Source: Saprospiraceae bacterium (lineage in GTDB: Bacteria; Bacteroidota; Bacteroidia; Chitinophagales; Saprospiraceae). From it: 64,000 nucleotides of DNA. Made by a program: the position numbers and the translations under genes. Numbering within the stretch: the first letter of the stretch is position 1; every line of letters begins with the position of its first letter. The notes beneath the pieces were generated by a model, which was not told where the DNA came from, searched no databases, and saw only the letters and a program-made list of their open reading frames with translations. Below are positions 17,759-24,976 of this stretch, piece after piece. The stretch covers positions 24,372-88,371 of the forward strand of contig BQJU01000030.1 in the NCBI GenBank assembly GCA_021604865.1, given 5' to 3'.

Positions 17759-18089
17759 TAAGTGCTTGTTTGGAGGTCGGATTTGCATCGCCGTCGGCAA
17801 GCCTATGGCGGCCGATGGGTAGCAAAAAGTATCAATTTTTTGATGCTACAAGGCTTTTTTTGAAGTTCATACCCAAAGGTACGGACAAGAAAAGTAACAG
17901 CCTGTCCCGCCGAAGGGAGACCGCTAGGTCGGGAAAGTATCATCGAAAAAGGGATGTTTTGTAGCCCATGCTCCTACTCTGCCTTCGCGAAGCTACGGCG
18001 AAGCAAGGCGCTGAGTCCTTCGCCAAAGGCTACGGCCGCCGGAGAAAGCTTCGGCGCAAGCGTAAGTTTGACCTCCAAACAGGCACTAA
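17759..18089. mobile_element. MITE-like element A (325 bp) with TAA target duplication
   Basis: The element at 17762-18086 has terminal inverted repeats GTGCTTGTTTGGAGGTC and, at the right, its complement GACCTCCAAACAGGCAC (one mismatch). It is flanked by TAA at 17759-17761 and 18087-18089. The interior shares long blocks with elements B and C, including the parts around GCTTTTTTTGAAGTTCATAC and ATCGAAAAAGGGATG. It has no transposase. The right end is 20 bp from the start of the oxygenase gene. Confidence 0.82.
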
Positions 18090-18106
18090 CAGAAAAGTTA
18101 AACAAA

Positions 18107-18700
18107 ATGGGCTTAAACGTATTGTACGAAAGAATTATCGAAGACCTCATCAGCAATCATTACGCCTTAGTTGATGGTTTTTTCGATGAAGACACTTGTC
18201 GCGGACTTAATAAATTATTGCGACAAAAAATGAAACAAGGAATACTTGAAAAAGCAGGCATTGGTAATAAGTCAAACCATTTAAAGAATGACGCTATCCG
18301 ATCTGATAAGATTGCCTGGATTGACAACCATTCTATTGATGTATTTGAACAGGCATTCATTCAACAAATGAATAGCTTCAGTTTATACCTAAACAATACC
18401 TGTTATACGGGCATTCAGGATTCGGAATTTCATTATGCTTGTTTTGAAAAAGGCGCTTTTTATAAAAAACACATCGACCGTTTTAATAACGACAATAAGC
18501 GCAAATTTTCGGTTGTCACCTACCTTAACAAACATAGGAAAGCTTCCCATGGAGGAGCTTTGATTCTTTATACAGAAAAAGGAGAAATCAACATTTTACC
18601 CGAATGGGGCCGCACGATTATTTTCAAAAGCGATTTATTAGAACATGAGGTACTTGTTAGTACAAAAGACCGCCTGAGTATTACGGGATGGCTAAAATGA
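18107..18700 (+). CDS. 2OG-Fe(II) oxygenase, prolyl-4-hydroxylase-like
   Basis: 197 residues from ATG 18107 (MGLNVLYERIIEDLI). An in-frame extension upstream exists, but it is translated MITE sequence. The fold is the double-stranded beta-helix of 2-oxoglutarate/iron dioxygenases: H122 and D124 (YKKHIDRF), the distal H180 (LLEHEV) and the 2-oxoglutarate-binding R189 (KDRLSITGWLK) are all in place. The closest type is the small prolyl-hydroxylase-like group (PKHD/SM-20). It probably hydroxylates a protein residue. The gene sits in a repeat-rich islet, with MITE-like element A ending 20 bp upstream, so its promoter must lie within or across that element. Confidence 0.88.
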   Translation: MGLNVLYERIIEDLISNHYALVDGFFDEDTCRGLNKLLRQKMKQGILEKAGIGNKSNHLKNDAIRSDKIAWIDNHSIDVFEQAFIQQMNSFSLYLNNTCYTGIQDSEFHYACFEKGAFYKKHIDRFNNDNKRKFSVVTYLNKHRKASHGGALILYTEKGEINILPEWGRTIIFKSDLLEHEVLVSTKDRLSITGWLK

Positions 18701-19043
18701 TCCCTTAAAGCTTACCGACGCTAACTTCGAAAATCATTGGGACTACTTTTCTGCTGGTATCAAACACCCCACCAGTATCCTATCACCAAATCAGCCACTA
18801 AACATGCACAATGTGCGGGCGGGTTCCGGCATAGGAGCATTGGCCGTTAAGAAAAAAGCGGCAACCGTACCCATCAAGAAGAAATACTGCTTGAGCTAAA
18901 ACCAATAAGCTCTCAGAGAATTACTATCTTGTACCATCAGCCAAAAATCCAAGAATAAAAACTTAAATTGGTCCCTGATTAAGTCTATGCTCAACTACTG
19001 AAACAACCTTTCTGTTTGAGAGCATGTTTGAAGCAAAACAAAA
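18701..19043. repeat. Structured repeat, copy 1 (core 18710-18905)
   Basis: The 343-bp gap holds copy 1 of a family with three more copies at 33.4-34.7 kb. Conserved parts are CAGCCACTAAACATGCAC (18792-18809), then a GC-rich stretch, then GGCCGTTAAGAAAAAAGCGG near 18842. A 31-codon frame (18804-18899) is open, but differences between copies all change amino acids, so an RNA or DNA element is favoured. The rest of the gap shows nothing. Confidence 0.7.
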
Positions 19044-19940
19044 ATGCTAATGAAAGAAAACGATATAATCACGAAAGTTGAATCCTTTTTAATCAAAGAT
19101 AGACTGGAAGAAGCCTTAAATCTTTTATCGAGGTTTTTTCAGGACCAAAAAGAAAATGAATATAAAGATGAAGCGCTTTTGCTGCTTGGTAGGTTAAGTT
19201 ATCTGACAAAGGGACAAAATCTAGGGTTAATAGCCGAGTTGCCGCTTGAATTAAATAAGATAAGAAAGTCAATCATCAGCCTTAAAAACAACGCCAGCTA
19301 CATCCTCAGCGCCAAAGAAAACCAATCCACTTTTGGCGGAGGAAATAGTGCGATAGCTTCAAAAGGCAATAGCGACGTTTTGAGTGTAATTATTGACGAA
19401 TCCTTTAGGAATAACAACAATAACTGGAGCATCGGAACGAAGTATTTAACCGACAAGGTAACCGTCTATGGAAGTATCGATATAAAATCAAATAGATGTA
19501 TCATGACCCAATTGAAAGATGAAAGCATGTTGGGTTGCTGGAAAGCTATTTCTTTAGATATTTCGAAAGATTTTATTATTGAAACCAAAGCCACGGTCAG
19601 AGAGGCAGTCAGCAATCATGGCTATGGAATAAGCTGGGGCGCTAATTCGGAGGGTGATAAATTCTTCTTTATCGTATCTACTAATGGCTATTATTGTATA
19701 CGATATTCCCTGGCAAGTTTAGTCACCAACATCGTTGACTGGAAACTTAGCCCTCACATCAATATCGGGACCAATACCAATGTTTTAAGGATTCATAAAA
19801 GACAAAACACCGTAAATTATTACATCAACGATCACCTGGTTGAAAGCCGTGCCTTTAGCGAGTTATTTGGCCATTGGCTAGGCATGGTCATTTGTGATCG
19901 GAAGACTGTTTTATTTGAATATTTTAAAGTGTTGAATTGA
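19044..19940 (+). CDS. EAD11-like domain protein with lectin-like C-terminal domain
   Basis: 298 residues from ATG 19044. The N-terminal ~90 residues match the pattern of effector-associated domain 11 (EAD11): two short helices with KDRLEEALNLLSRF, then DEALLLLGRLSYLTKGQN and a final helix rich in Asn, Leu and Ile. EADs are small adaptor domains that couple STAND NTPases, proteases or other effectors in bacterial conflict and immunity-like systems. A Ser/Gly linker (about 95-115) leads to a beta-rich domain (about 118-298) resembling concanavalin-like or DUF1080-type jelly rolls (GYGISWGA, YYINDHLVESR, LFEYFKVLN). No signal peptide, so cytoplasmic. No partner EAD protein is seen within this window. 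MITE-like element B begins 12 bp after the stop codon. Confidence 0.75.
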   Translation: MLMKENDIITKVESFLIKDRLEEALNLLSRFFQDQKENEYKDEALLLLGRLSYLTKGQNLGLIAELPLELNKIRKSIISLKNNASYILSAKENQSTFGGGNSAIASKGNSDVLSVIIDESFRNNNNNWSIGTKYLTDKVTVYGSIDIKSNRCIMTQLKDESMLGCWKAISLDISKDFIIETKATVREAVSNHGYGISWGANSEGDKFFFIVSTNGYYCIRYSLASLVTNIVDWKLSPHINIGTNTNVLRIHKRQNTVNYYINDHLVESRAFSELFGHWLGMVICDRKTVLFEYFKVLN

Positions 19941-19949
19941 AGCATAAAC

Positions 19950-20108
19950 TCAGTGCTTGTTTGGAGGTCGGATTTGATAGTACAAGGCTTTTTTTGAAGT
20001 TCATACCCAAAGTAATGAAGTACCATCGAAAAAGGGATGTATTGTAGCCCATGCTCCTACTCTGAAGCTTCAGCGCAAGCGTAAGTTTGACCTCCAAACA
20101 GGCACTCA
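19950..20108. mobile_element. MITE-like element B (153 bp) with TCA target duplication
   Basis: The element at 19953-20105 starts GTGCTTGTTTGGAGGTC and ends GACCTCCAAACAGGCAC, flanked by TCA at 19950-19952 and 20106-20108. Its interior is a shortened form of element A. It inserted at the foot of a hairpin lying at 20105-20139. Confidence 0.82.
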
Positions 20109-20139
20109 GAAAGCCCTTGTGATGCAAGAGCTTTCTGAG
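20105..20139. terminator. Long hairpin between convergent genes
   Basis: CTCAGAAAGC (20105-20114) pairs perfectly with GCTTTCTGAG (20130-20139), and an inner CTTG/CAAG pair extends it. It lies between two convergent genes and probably ends transcription, though the U-tract is weak. Confidence 0.6.
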
Positions 20140-20162
20140 AAAAATTAAATCAGCCTACCCTA

Positions 20163-20975
20163 TTATTTAGGTACCGCCTTAAAAGTATATGTCCAATCGT
20201 ACTCAATGCCACCGAATCCAGTCAAATCAACAAGAGTTGTTGTCCTCAAATCCGTCAAACTGTATTCAACAATAGTATATTCTTCTGTTGTGAAATTGCC
20301 TGGATTAAAAGCATCATCTTTTGTCAGTGTCAATAAAGATTCATCAGCGCTGATTTCATAACTTACATAAGGTTGTAGCCCATCAAAATCACAGGTTCCA
20401 CCACCAATGCCTGTCAATGCACCATAATCAATACTCATGGAACCATCTTCATTAAAAGTAAAGACGTTGTCTTTTTCGCATTCTTCGATATTATCTTCCT
20501 CCGGATCGGCGGCATAGGCTTTGCCAATTTTGGCTTCCCATCTCCAATTAAATCTAAGTAATACATAAGACAAGGTAAGTTCTGTAGTGATCACAAAATT
20601 CCCTTCATCGGTTTGGCCACCTTTATCAACGACTACAAATCTAAAACGAACGGGTGTTTCTGCACCTTCTTCATTCAATACATAGTCAAAGGTATAAGGT
20701 AAAGCTGCGGTTACTGTCAGGGTTCCATTGGTTCCATAAGTGTCATCAATATCGGTTCCCAGGAACTTTGTAATTCTCAATTCCTGAAATTCTCCAGCAA
20801 TATCAGCTGTGACCGTTGTGCTGGCAGTCTCTCCCACCTTGCCGGTAAAAGAAGTATTGGATAAGGTTATGATCGGTGCTGTTTGGGTATCATCCTCTCC
20901 ACAAGACGAAAACGTGAATATGCTTGCCAGAAGCAAAGCAAAAAAGCCCCACATTCTAAATTTAACTTGGTTCAT
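20163..20975 (-). CDS. Lipoprotein with lipocalin-like C-terminal region
   Basis: 270 residues from ATG 20975. The signal peptide ends at Cys25 (TFSSC), so it is a lipoprotein. The first part of the mature protein (about 30-135) looks like an Ig-like beta sandwich (VGETASTTVTADIAGEF, FRFVVVDKGGQTDEGNF). The second part (about 140-270) resembles the lipocalin-like or META-type domains common in Bacteroidota lipoproteins (FNEDGSMSIDYG, ISADESLLTLTKDD, EYTIVEYS). It is last in the mannose utilization operon, 57 bp after GH92, where surface glycan-binding lipoproteins are often encoded, but binding has to be inferred only from position. No specific family is recognised. Confidence 0.7.
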   Translation of the reverse strand: MNQVKFRMWGFFALLLASIFTFSSCGEDDTQTAPIITLSNTSFTGKVGETASTTVTADIAGEFQELRITKFLGTDIDDTYGTNGTLTVTAALPYTFDYVLNEEGAETPVRFRFVVVDKGGQTDEGNFVITTELTLSYVLLRFNWRWEAKIGKAYAADPEEDNIEECEKDNVFTFNEDGSMSIDYGALTGIGGGTCDFDGLQPYVSYEISADESLLTLTKDDAFNPGNFTTEEYTIVEYSLTDLRTTTLVDLTGFGGIEYDWTYTFKAVPK

Positions 20976-21032
20976 AAGTATAAGAATTTTTGTTAATTAA
21001 ATAATTTATAAAAGGTTAGAAGTCTTTTCAAT

Positions 21033-23399
21033 TTACTTTTCCTGCGACATGGACGGAGGGGCACAGTCTTTACAAACTCCCCATGAAGTATTTGGTTTCG
21101 CCCCCATGATAATTTTTAAGGTGCCTCCATCGACAAGTTCGTCGTGATAAAACCAGGGTTTATTCAATGGTTTGCCGTCCAGGGTGGCCGATTGGATATA
21201 TTTGTTTTCCTTTGAATTGTTTACGGTCTCGATAACAAAGGTCTTTCCAGGATAATACCGGTTATCTAAGTGAATGGTCACTTTGTCAAAAACTGGACTG
21301 CCTATTTCGTACACTGGTCTTTGTTCTGCACCTCCTCTCATTTCAAAAAGGCCCATCGAACTCATCACATACCAGGCGCCCATTTGTCCTTGGTCTTCAT
21401 CACCTGGCCATCCCTCAGCAGGTCCCAGGCCGTAATAGACATCCATGATTTCCCTGGCCCATTTTTGCGTCAACCAAGGTTTGCCGGAATAATTAAACAG
21501 GTAGGCTGCCTGCATATTGGGTTGATTGCCATGATTGATCGGTAAAACCCCCATTGAAAGCAGGCTATTTTCATGGGTAAATTCAGAATTAAACCGCCAC
21601 TCTTTTGATTTGAGAAAACCGGCCTCCAATCGTTGGTTAAAGGTATCTATGCCCATTAGCTCTATCAATCCGGCTAAATCATGCGGCACAAACCAGCTAT
21701 ATTGCCAGGCATTTCCTTCACACCAGCCAGACCCTAAAAATGTGGTGCAGCAATAAGGATGAAAATCAGGCTTGAAACTGCCATCTGCCATCCTTAAATT
21801 CATGTAGCCAACACTTTTATCCCACTGATTTTTATAACTATAGGCTCTTTTTGTAAAATATTCGTAATCCTCCTTTTTTCCTAAAGACTTTGCCATTTGG
21901 CTTACCGACCAATCATCAAAAGCATACTCCAGGGTATTTGAAGAAGGGCCTGCTTCATAAGGCACATAACCGTATTTCAAATACTCTTCTAACTGGCGGT
22001 TGCCAACAAATCCACCGGCCTTATGCGCAATACCCGGTGTAGTCTGAACGTGCCTTATGGCTTCGTATGCTTTATCGATATCGTAGTTTCGAATGCCCTT
22101 TTGGTAAGCACTCACAATCAGTGGCACCTCATGTGAAGCGACCATGATACTTGAGTATTCAATACCGGTAGGTCCTTTAGTCAACCAGCCACCCCTGTCG
22201 TAAATTTCCAGCAGTGATTTGACCCAGCTATTCGCTATTTCAGGAGTGGCCAGGGTCCAGAGCTGATTGAGGTTCCAAAAGGTATTCCAAAAAGCATCTC
22301 CTCCATAGATCGGAGAAGCAGGATCTTCCAGCTCGCGTACCTTTTCGTACATGTCCACATATTTGCCGTTGACATCACTCCAGATGGTTCGTCCTACATA
22401 AGACCGGTACATATTGGTATAAAACTTCTTTTTGTCGGTCTCATTTTTGGTTTCTACTTCTATCACCTTCAGCAGGTCGTTCCAGGTATCTCTGGCGTTT
22501 TTTCTGACGGCCTCAAAATCCCATCCAAAGGGTTCTACCAACTCTTTTTCCATATTCAACCTGGCCTGCTCAATGCTGACCAGAGAGATGCCGGTCTGCA
22601 CCAATACCTGGTCTCCTTTTTGCAAATCAAATTGAACAAATGCACCAATATCGGAATGATCCCAACCGGAGAACATTTTTTCTACATTGTACTGAATGCC
22701 ATCTCTCGTCCAGCCATTAAAAGAACTAAATGGTTTGTTGAACCGCATGACCCAATGAAGGATGTATTCGTTATAACCCGCTCCCCGAAGGCTCTGATGC
22801 ATCGAAAACCCTTCTATTTCCGTGTCGCTTATTTTAGTAATATGCCCATTAAATAATTCATAACTGTATTCCGAATCAATCTGTAAATCAATGAGGATTC
22901 TCGCTGAGTCAACTTCGTCAAAAGTATAACGTTGAAAGCCCGCTCTGGTGGTAGACGTCAGCTCGGCCTTGACTTTGTAGTCGTCCAGGTAAACCGAGTA
23001 ATAACCCGGCGTAGCAGTTTCCCTTTCATGCGAAAAACGAGATCGATAGCCCAAATCCGGGTTGTCTTCCTCGCCAGATTTCACCTTTAACGGGCCATTG
23101 GTGGGCATCGTGAGCAAACCCGCCATCGTCCAGGAATGAACATGACTAAAACCAGTAATATTTTCTACATCATACTCATAACCGGCCTTCCACCCTCGCC
23201 GTTCATTATCAGGACTCAATTTCACCATTCCAAATGGCATCGCCACTCCCGGAAACATCATCCAGCGAGAATCATGGGTTCCGGATAAGGGATCTACATA
23301 ATCTACCGGCTCTTGCTGAGCATAGGAATGATTGATCACTCCTGCTAAAAATAGCAGTGTGATCAGTTGTACTTTTATTATTTTAATTGATGTTGGCAT
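21033..23399 (-). CDS. GH92 family alpha-mannosidase
   Basis: 788 residues from ATG 23399, which opens a signal peptide (MPTSIKIIKVQLITLLFLAG...SYAQ); a longer frame upstream is not needed. The family is glycoside hydrolase 92: calcium-dependent inverting exo-alpha-mannosidases, mostly alpha-1,2. Key parts are an N-terminal beta sandwich (DYVDPLSGTHDSRWMMFPG), the acid-bearing CEGNAWQYSWFVPHD segment, and GDEDQGQMGAW near residues 666-676, which carries the catalytic aspartates and calcium ligands. The length is typical. It is encoded with SusC/D, a ROK kinase, phosphomannose isomerase and a sugar porter, so it probably trims mannose from imported glycans in the periplasm. Confidence 0.95.
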   Translation of the reverse strand: MPTSIKIIKVQLITLLFLAGVINHSYAQQEPVDYVDPLSGTHDSRWMMFPGVAMPFGMVKLSPDNERRGWKAGYEYDVENITGFSHVHSWTMAGLLTMPTNGPLKVKSGEEDNPDLGYRSRFSHERETATPGYYSVYLDDYKVKAELTSTTRAGFQRYTFDEVDSARILIDLQIDSEYSYELFNGHITKISDTEIEGFSMHQSLRGAGYNEYILHWVMRFNKPFSSFNGWTRDGIQYNVEKMFSGWDHSDIGAFVQFDLQKGDQVLVQTGISLVSIEQARLNMEKELVEPFGWDFEAVRKNARDTWNDLLKVIEVETKNETDKKKFYTNMYRSYVGRTIWSDVNGKYVDMYEKVRELEDPASPIYGGDAFWNTFWNLNQLWTLATPEIANSWVKSLLEIYDRGGWLTKGPTGIEYSSIMVASHEVPLIVSAYQKGIRNYDIDKAYEAIRHVQTTPGIAHKAGGFVGNRQLEEYLKYGYVPYEAGPSSNTLEYAFDDWSVSQMAKSLGKKEDYEYFTKRAYSYKNQWDKSVGYMNLRMADGSFKPDFHPYCCTTFLGSGWCEGNAWQYSWFVPHDLAGLIELMGIDTFNQRLEAGFLKSKEWRFNSEFTHENSLLSMGVLPINHGNQPNMQAAYLFNYSGKPWLTQKWAREIMDVYYGLGPAEGWPGDEDQGQMGAWYVMSSMGLFEMRGGAEQRPVYEIGSPVFDKVTIHLDNRYYPGKTFVIETVNNSKENKYIQSATLDGKPLNKPWFYHDELVDGGTLKIIMGAKPNTSWGVCKDCAPPSMSQEK

Positions 23400-23609
23400 A
23401 AAGTATATCTTGATTTGATTATGGGATGTGGGATGAATAACTGTCCGATTTCGATAGAATAGTGATTTTGTTTCCAATCTGTTCCTCCGCTAAAGCTTCG
23501 GCGACACGCGGAAGGCGATCGTTCCCGCCCATAGCCAAAGCACTCCTAGAAAAGTGGACACTTATTGATACCTCGTCCCCACAGCTTATAACATTGATTC
23601 CTGACTCCC

Positions 23610-24956
23610 CTACCAAGCCTGTTCAATCTCTTCCAATGTCTTTCCTTTCGTTTCAGGTACTTTATTATAGGTGAAAAGCATTCCTAAAAATGCCATGGCA
23701 GCAAATACCCAAAATGTAAATGCCGGACCAATACGCTCTAAAAGGATGGGGAATAGTTGTGTGACAAGATACACTGCAACCCATAACGAAAAGGTCGCCA
23801 CAGACATTGCCACTCCGCGCATCTTCGTCGGGAATATTTCTGAAATAACCACCCAGGTTATCGGACCAAAAGAAAAGGCAAAACAAGCGATGTAACACAG
23901 TATAAAAAACAACAAACCCATACCTTTCATTTGGAAATAGAAGGCAGCTCCCACGGCTACTAAGCTGATAAACATGCCCAGGCCACCATATAATAGTAGG
24001 GATTTTCGTCCCCATTTATCCACCATACCAATTGCTACGAAGGTGAATAAGGTATTGATAACGCCAATAATGAGTGTTTGAAAAAAAGCTGAATTCGCCG
24101 TTTCACCAATTTCTTTAAAGATCTCCGGCGCATAATACATGATGGCATTGATCCCCTGCACCTGAGAAAATATAGCCAATACGATACCGACTATAATGGC
24201 TGGGCGAAATTTGCCTACAAATAACTCCCTCAAAGTACCTTCCTCTTCTTTGAGGCTTTCTTTTATTTCAGCTAATATGCTCTTCGCTTTTTCGGGACCA
24301 TTGATCTTATTCAGCACATCCAGGGCTTCGTCATCCCTTCCTTCTTTGGTTAACCACCGCGGACTTTCCGGCACAAAAAACATGGCGATCAGAAAAAGGA
24401 CAGCCGGAATGGTTTCTGAGCCAAACATATAGCGCCACCCAAGATTAACATTCCAGGATTCGTCTCCCATGTTCTGGATCATTAAATTGACAAAGAAAAT
24501 GATCAGGATACCCAATACAATTGCCAGCTGATACAGAGATACCAATTGACCCCGAATCTTTGCCGGTGCTAATTCGGTAATGTAAAGCGGAGATAACATA
24601 GACGCTGCACCGACTCCAATGCCACCTATTAGCCTCGCGGCAACAAAAACACTCAAGGTTTCCGGCAAGGCGGAGCCAACTGCAGAAACACCAAATAAGA
24701 CCGCCGTAAGAATCAAAATCTTCTTTCGTCCAAACCGGCCACTAAGGGTTCCCGCAATCATGGCGCCGATGATACATCCAATAATCGCACTTGAAGCGGC
24801 CCATCCTTTCATCGCTGCCGAAAGCACAAATTTGGTCTGTAAAAACCCGATAGCGCCTGAAATAACCGCTGTATCATAACCGAACAACAAGCCGCCCAGG
24901 GCAGCACTTGCCGTCAGTAGATAAACGTATTTCTTGTTGTAAGTTTCGTTGTTCAT
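23610..24956 (-). CDS. Sugar porter (MFS) transporter, probably mannose/proton symport
   Basis: 448 residues from ATG 24956; a TTG at 24980 would add eight residues. Twelve membrane spans are apparent, with the sugar porter signatures GGLLFGYDTAVISGA, RLIGGIGVGAASMLSPLYI, PESPRWL and the C-terminal PETKGKTLEEIE. Members such as XylE and GlcP carry hexoses or pentoses with protons across the inner membrane. Its place between phosphomannose isomerase and GH92 suggests mannose as substrate, which is inference. Part of the minus-strand mannose operon. Confidence 0.92.
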   Translation of the reverse strand: MNNETYNKKYVYLLTASAALGGLLFGYDTAVISGAIGFLQTKFVLSAAMKGWAASSAIIGCIIGAMIAGTLSGRFGRKKILILTAVLFGVSAVGSALPETLSVFVAARLIGGIGVGAASMLSPLYITELAPAKIRGQLVSLYQLAIVLGILIIFFVNLMIQNMGDESWNVNLGWRYMFGSETIPAVLFLIAMFFVPESPRWLTKEGRDDEALDVLNKINGPEKAKSILAEIKESLKEEEGTLRELFVGKFRPAIIVGIVLAIFSQVQGINAIMYYAPEIFKEIGETANSAFFQTLIIGVINTLFTFVAIGMVDKWGRKSLLLYGGLGMFISLVAVGAAFYFQMKGMGLLFFILCYIACFAFSFGPITWVVISEIFPTKMRGVAMSVATFSLWVAVYLVTQLFPILLERIGPAFTFWVFAAMAFLGMLFTYNKVPETKGKTLEEIEQAW

Positions 24957-24976
24957 ATAAGTTGGTTTTCTTATGC

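Noticed and set aside
17954..18106. N-terminal extension of the 2OG-Fe(II) oxygenase
   Set aside because: It is translated MITE-like sequence; conserved protein begins at ATG 18107.
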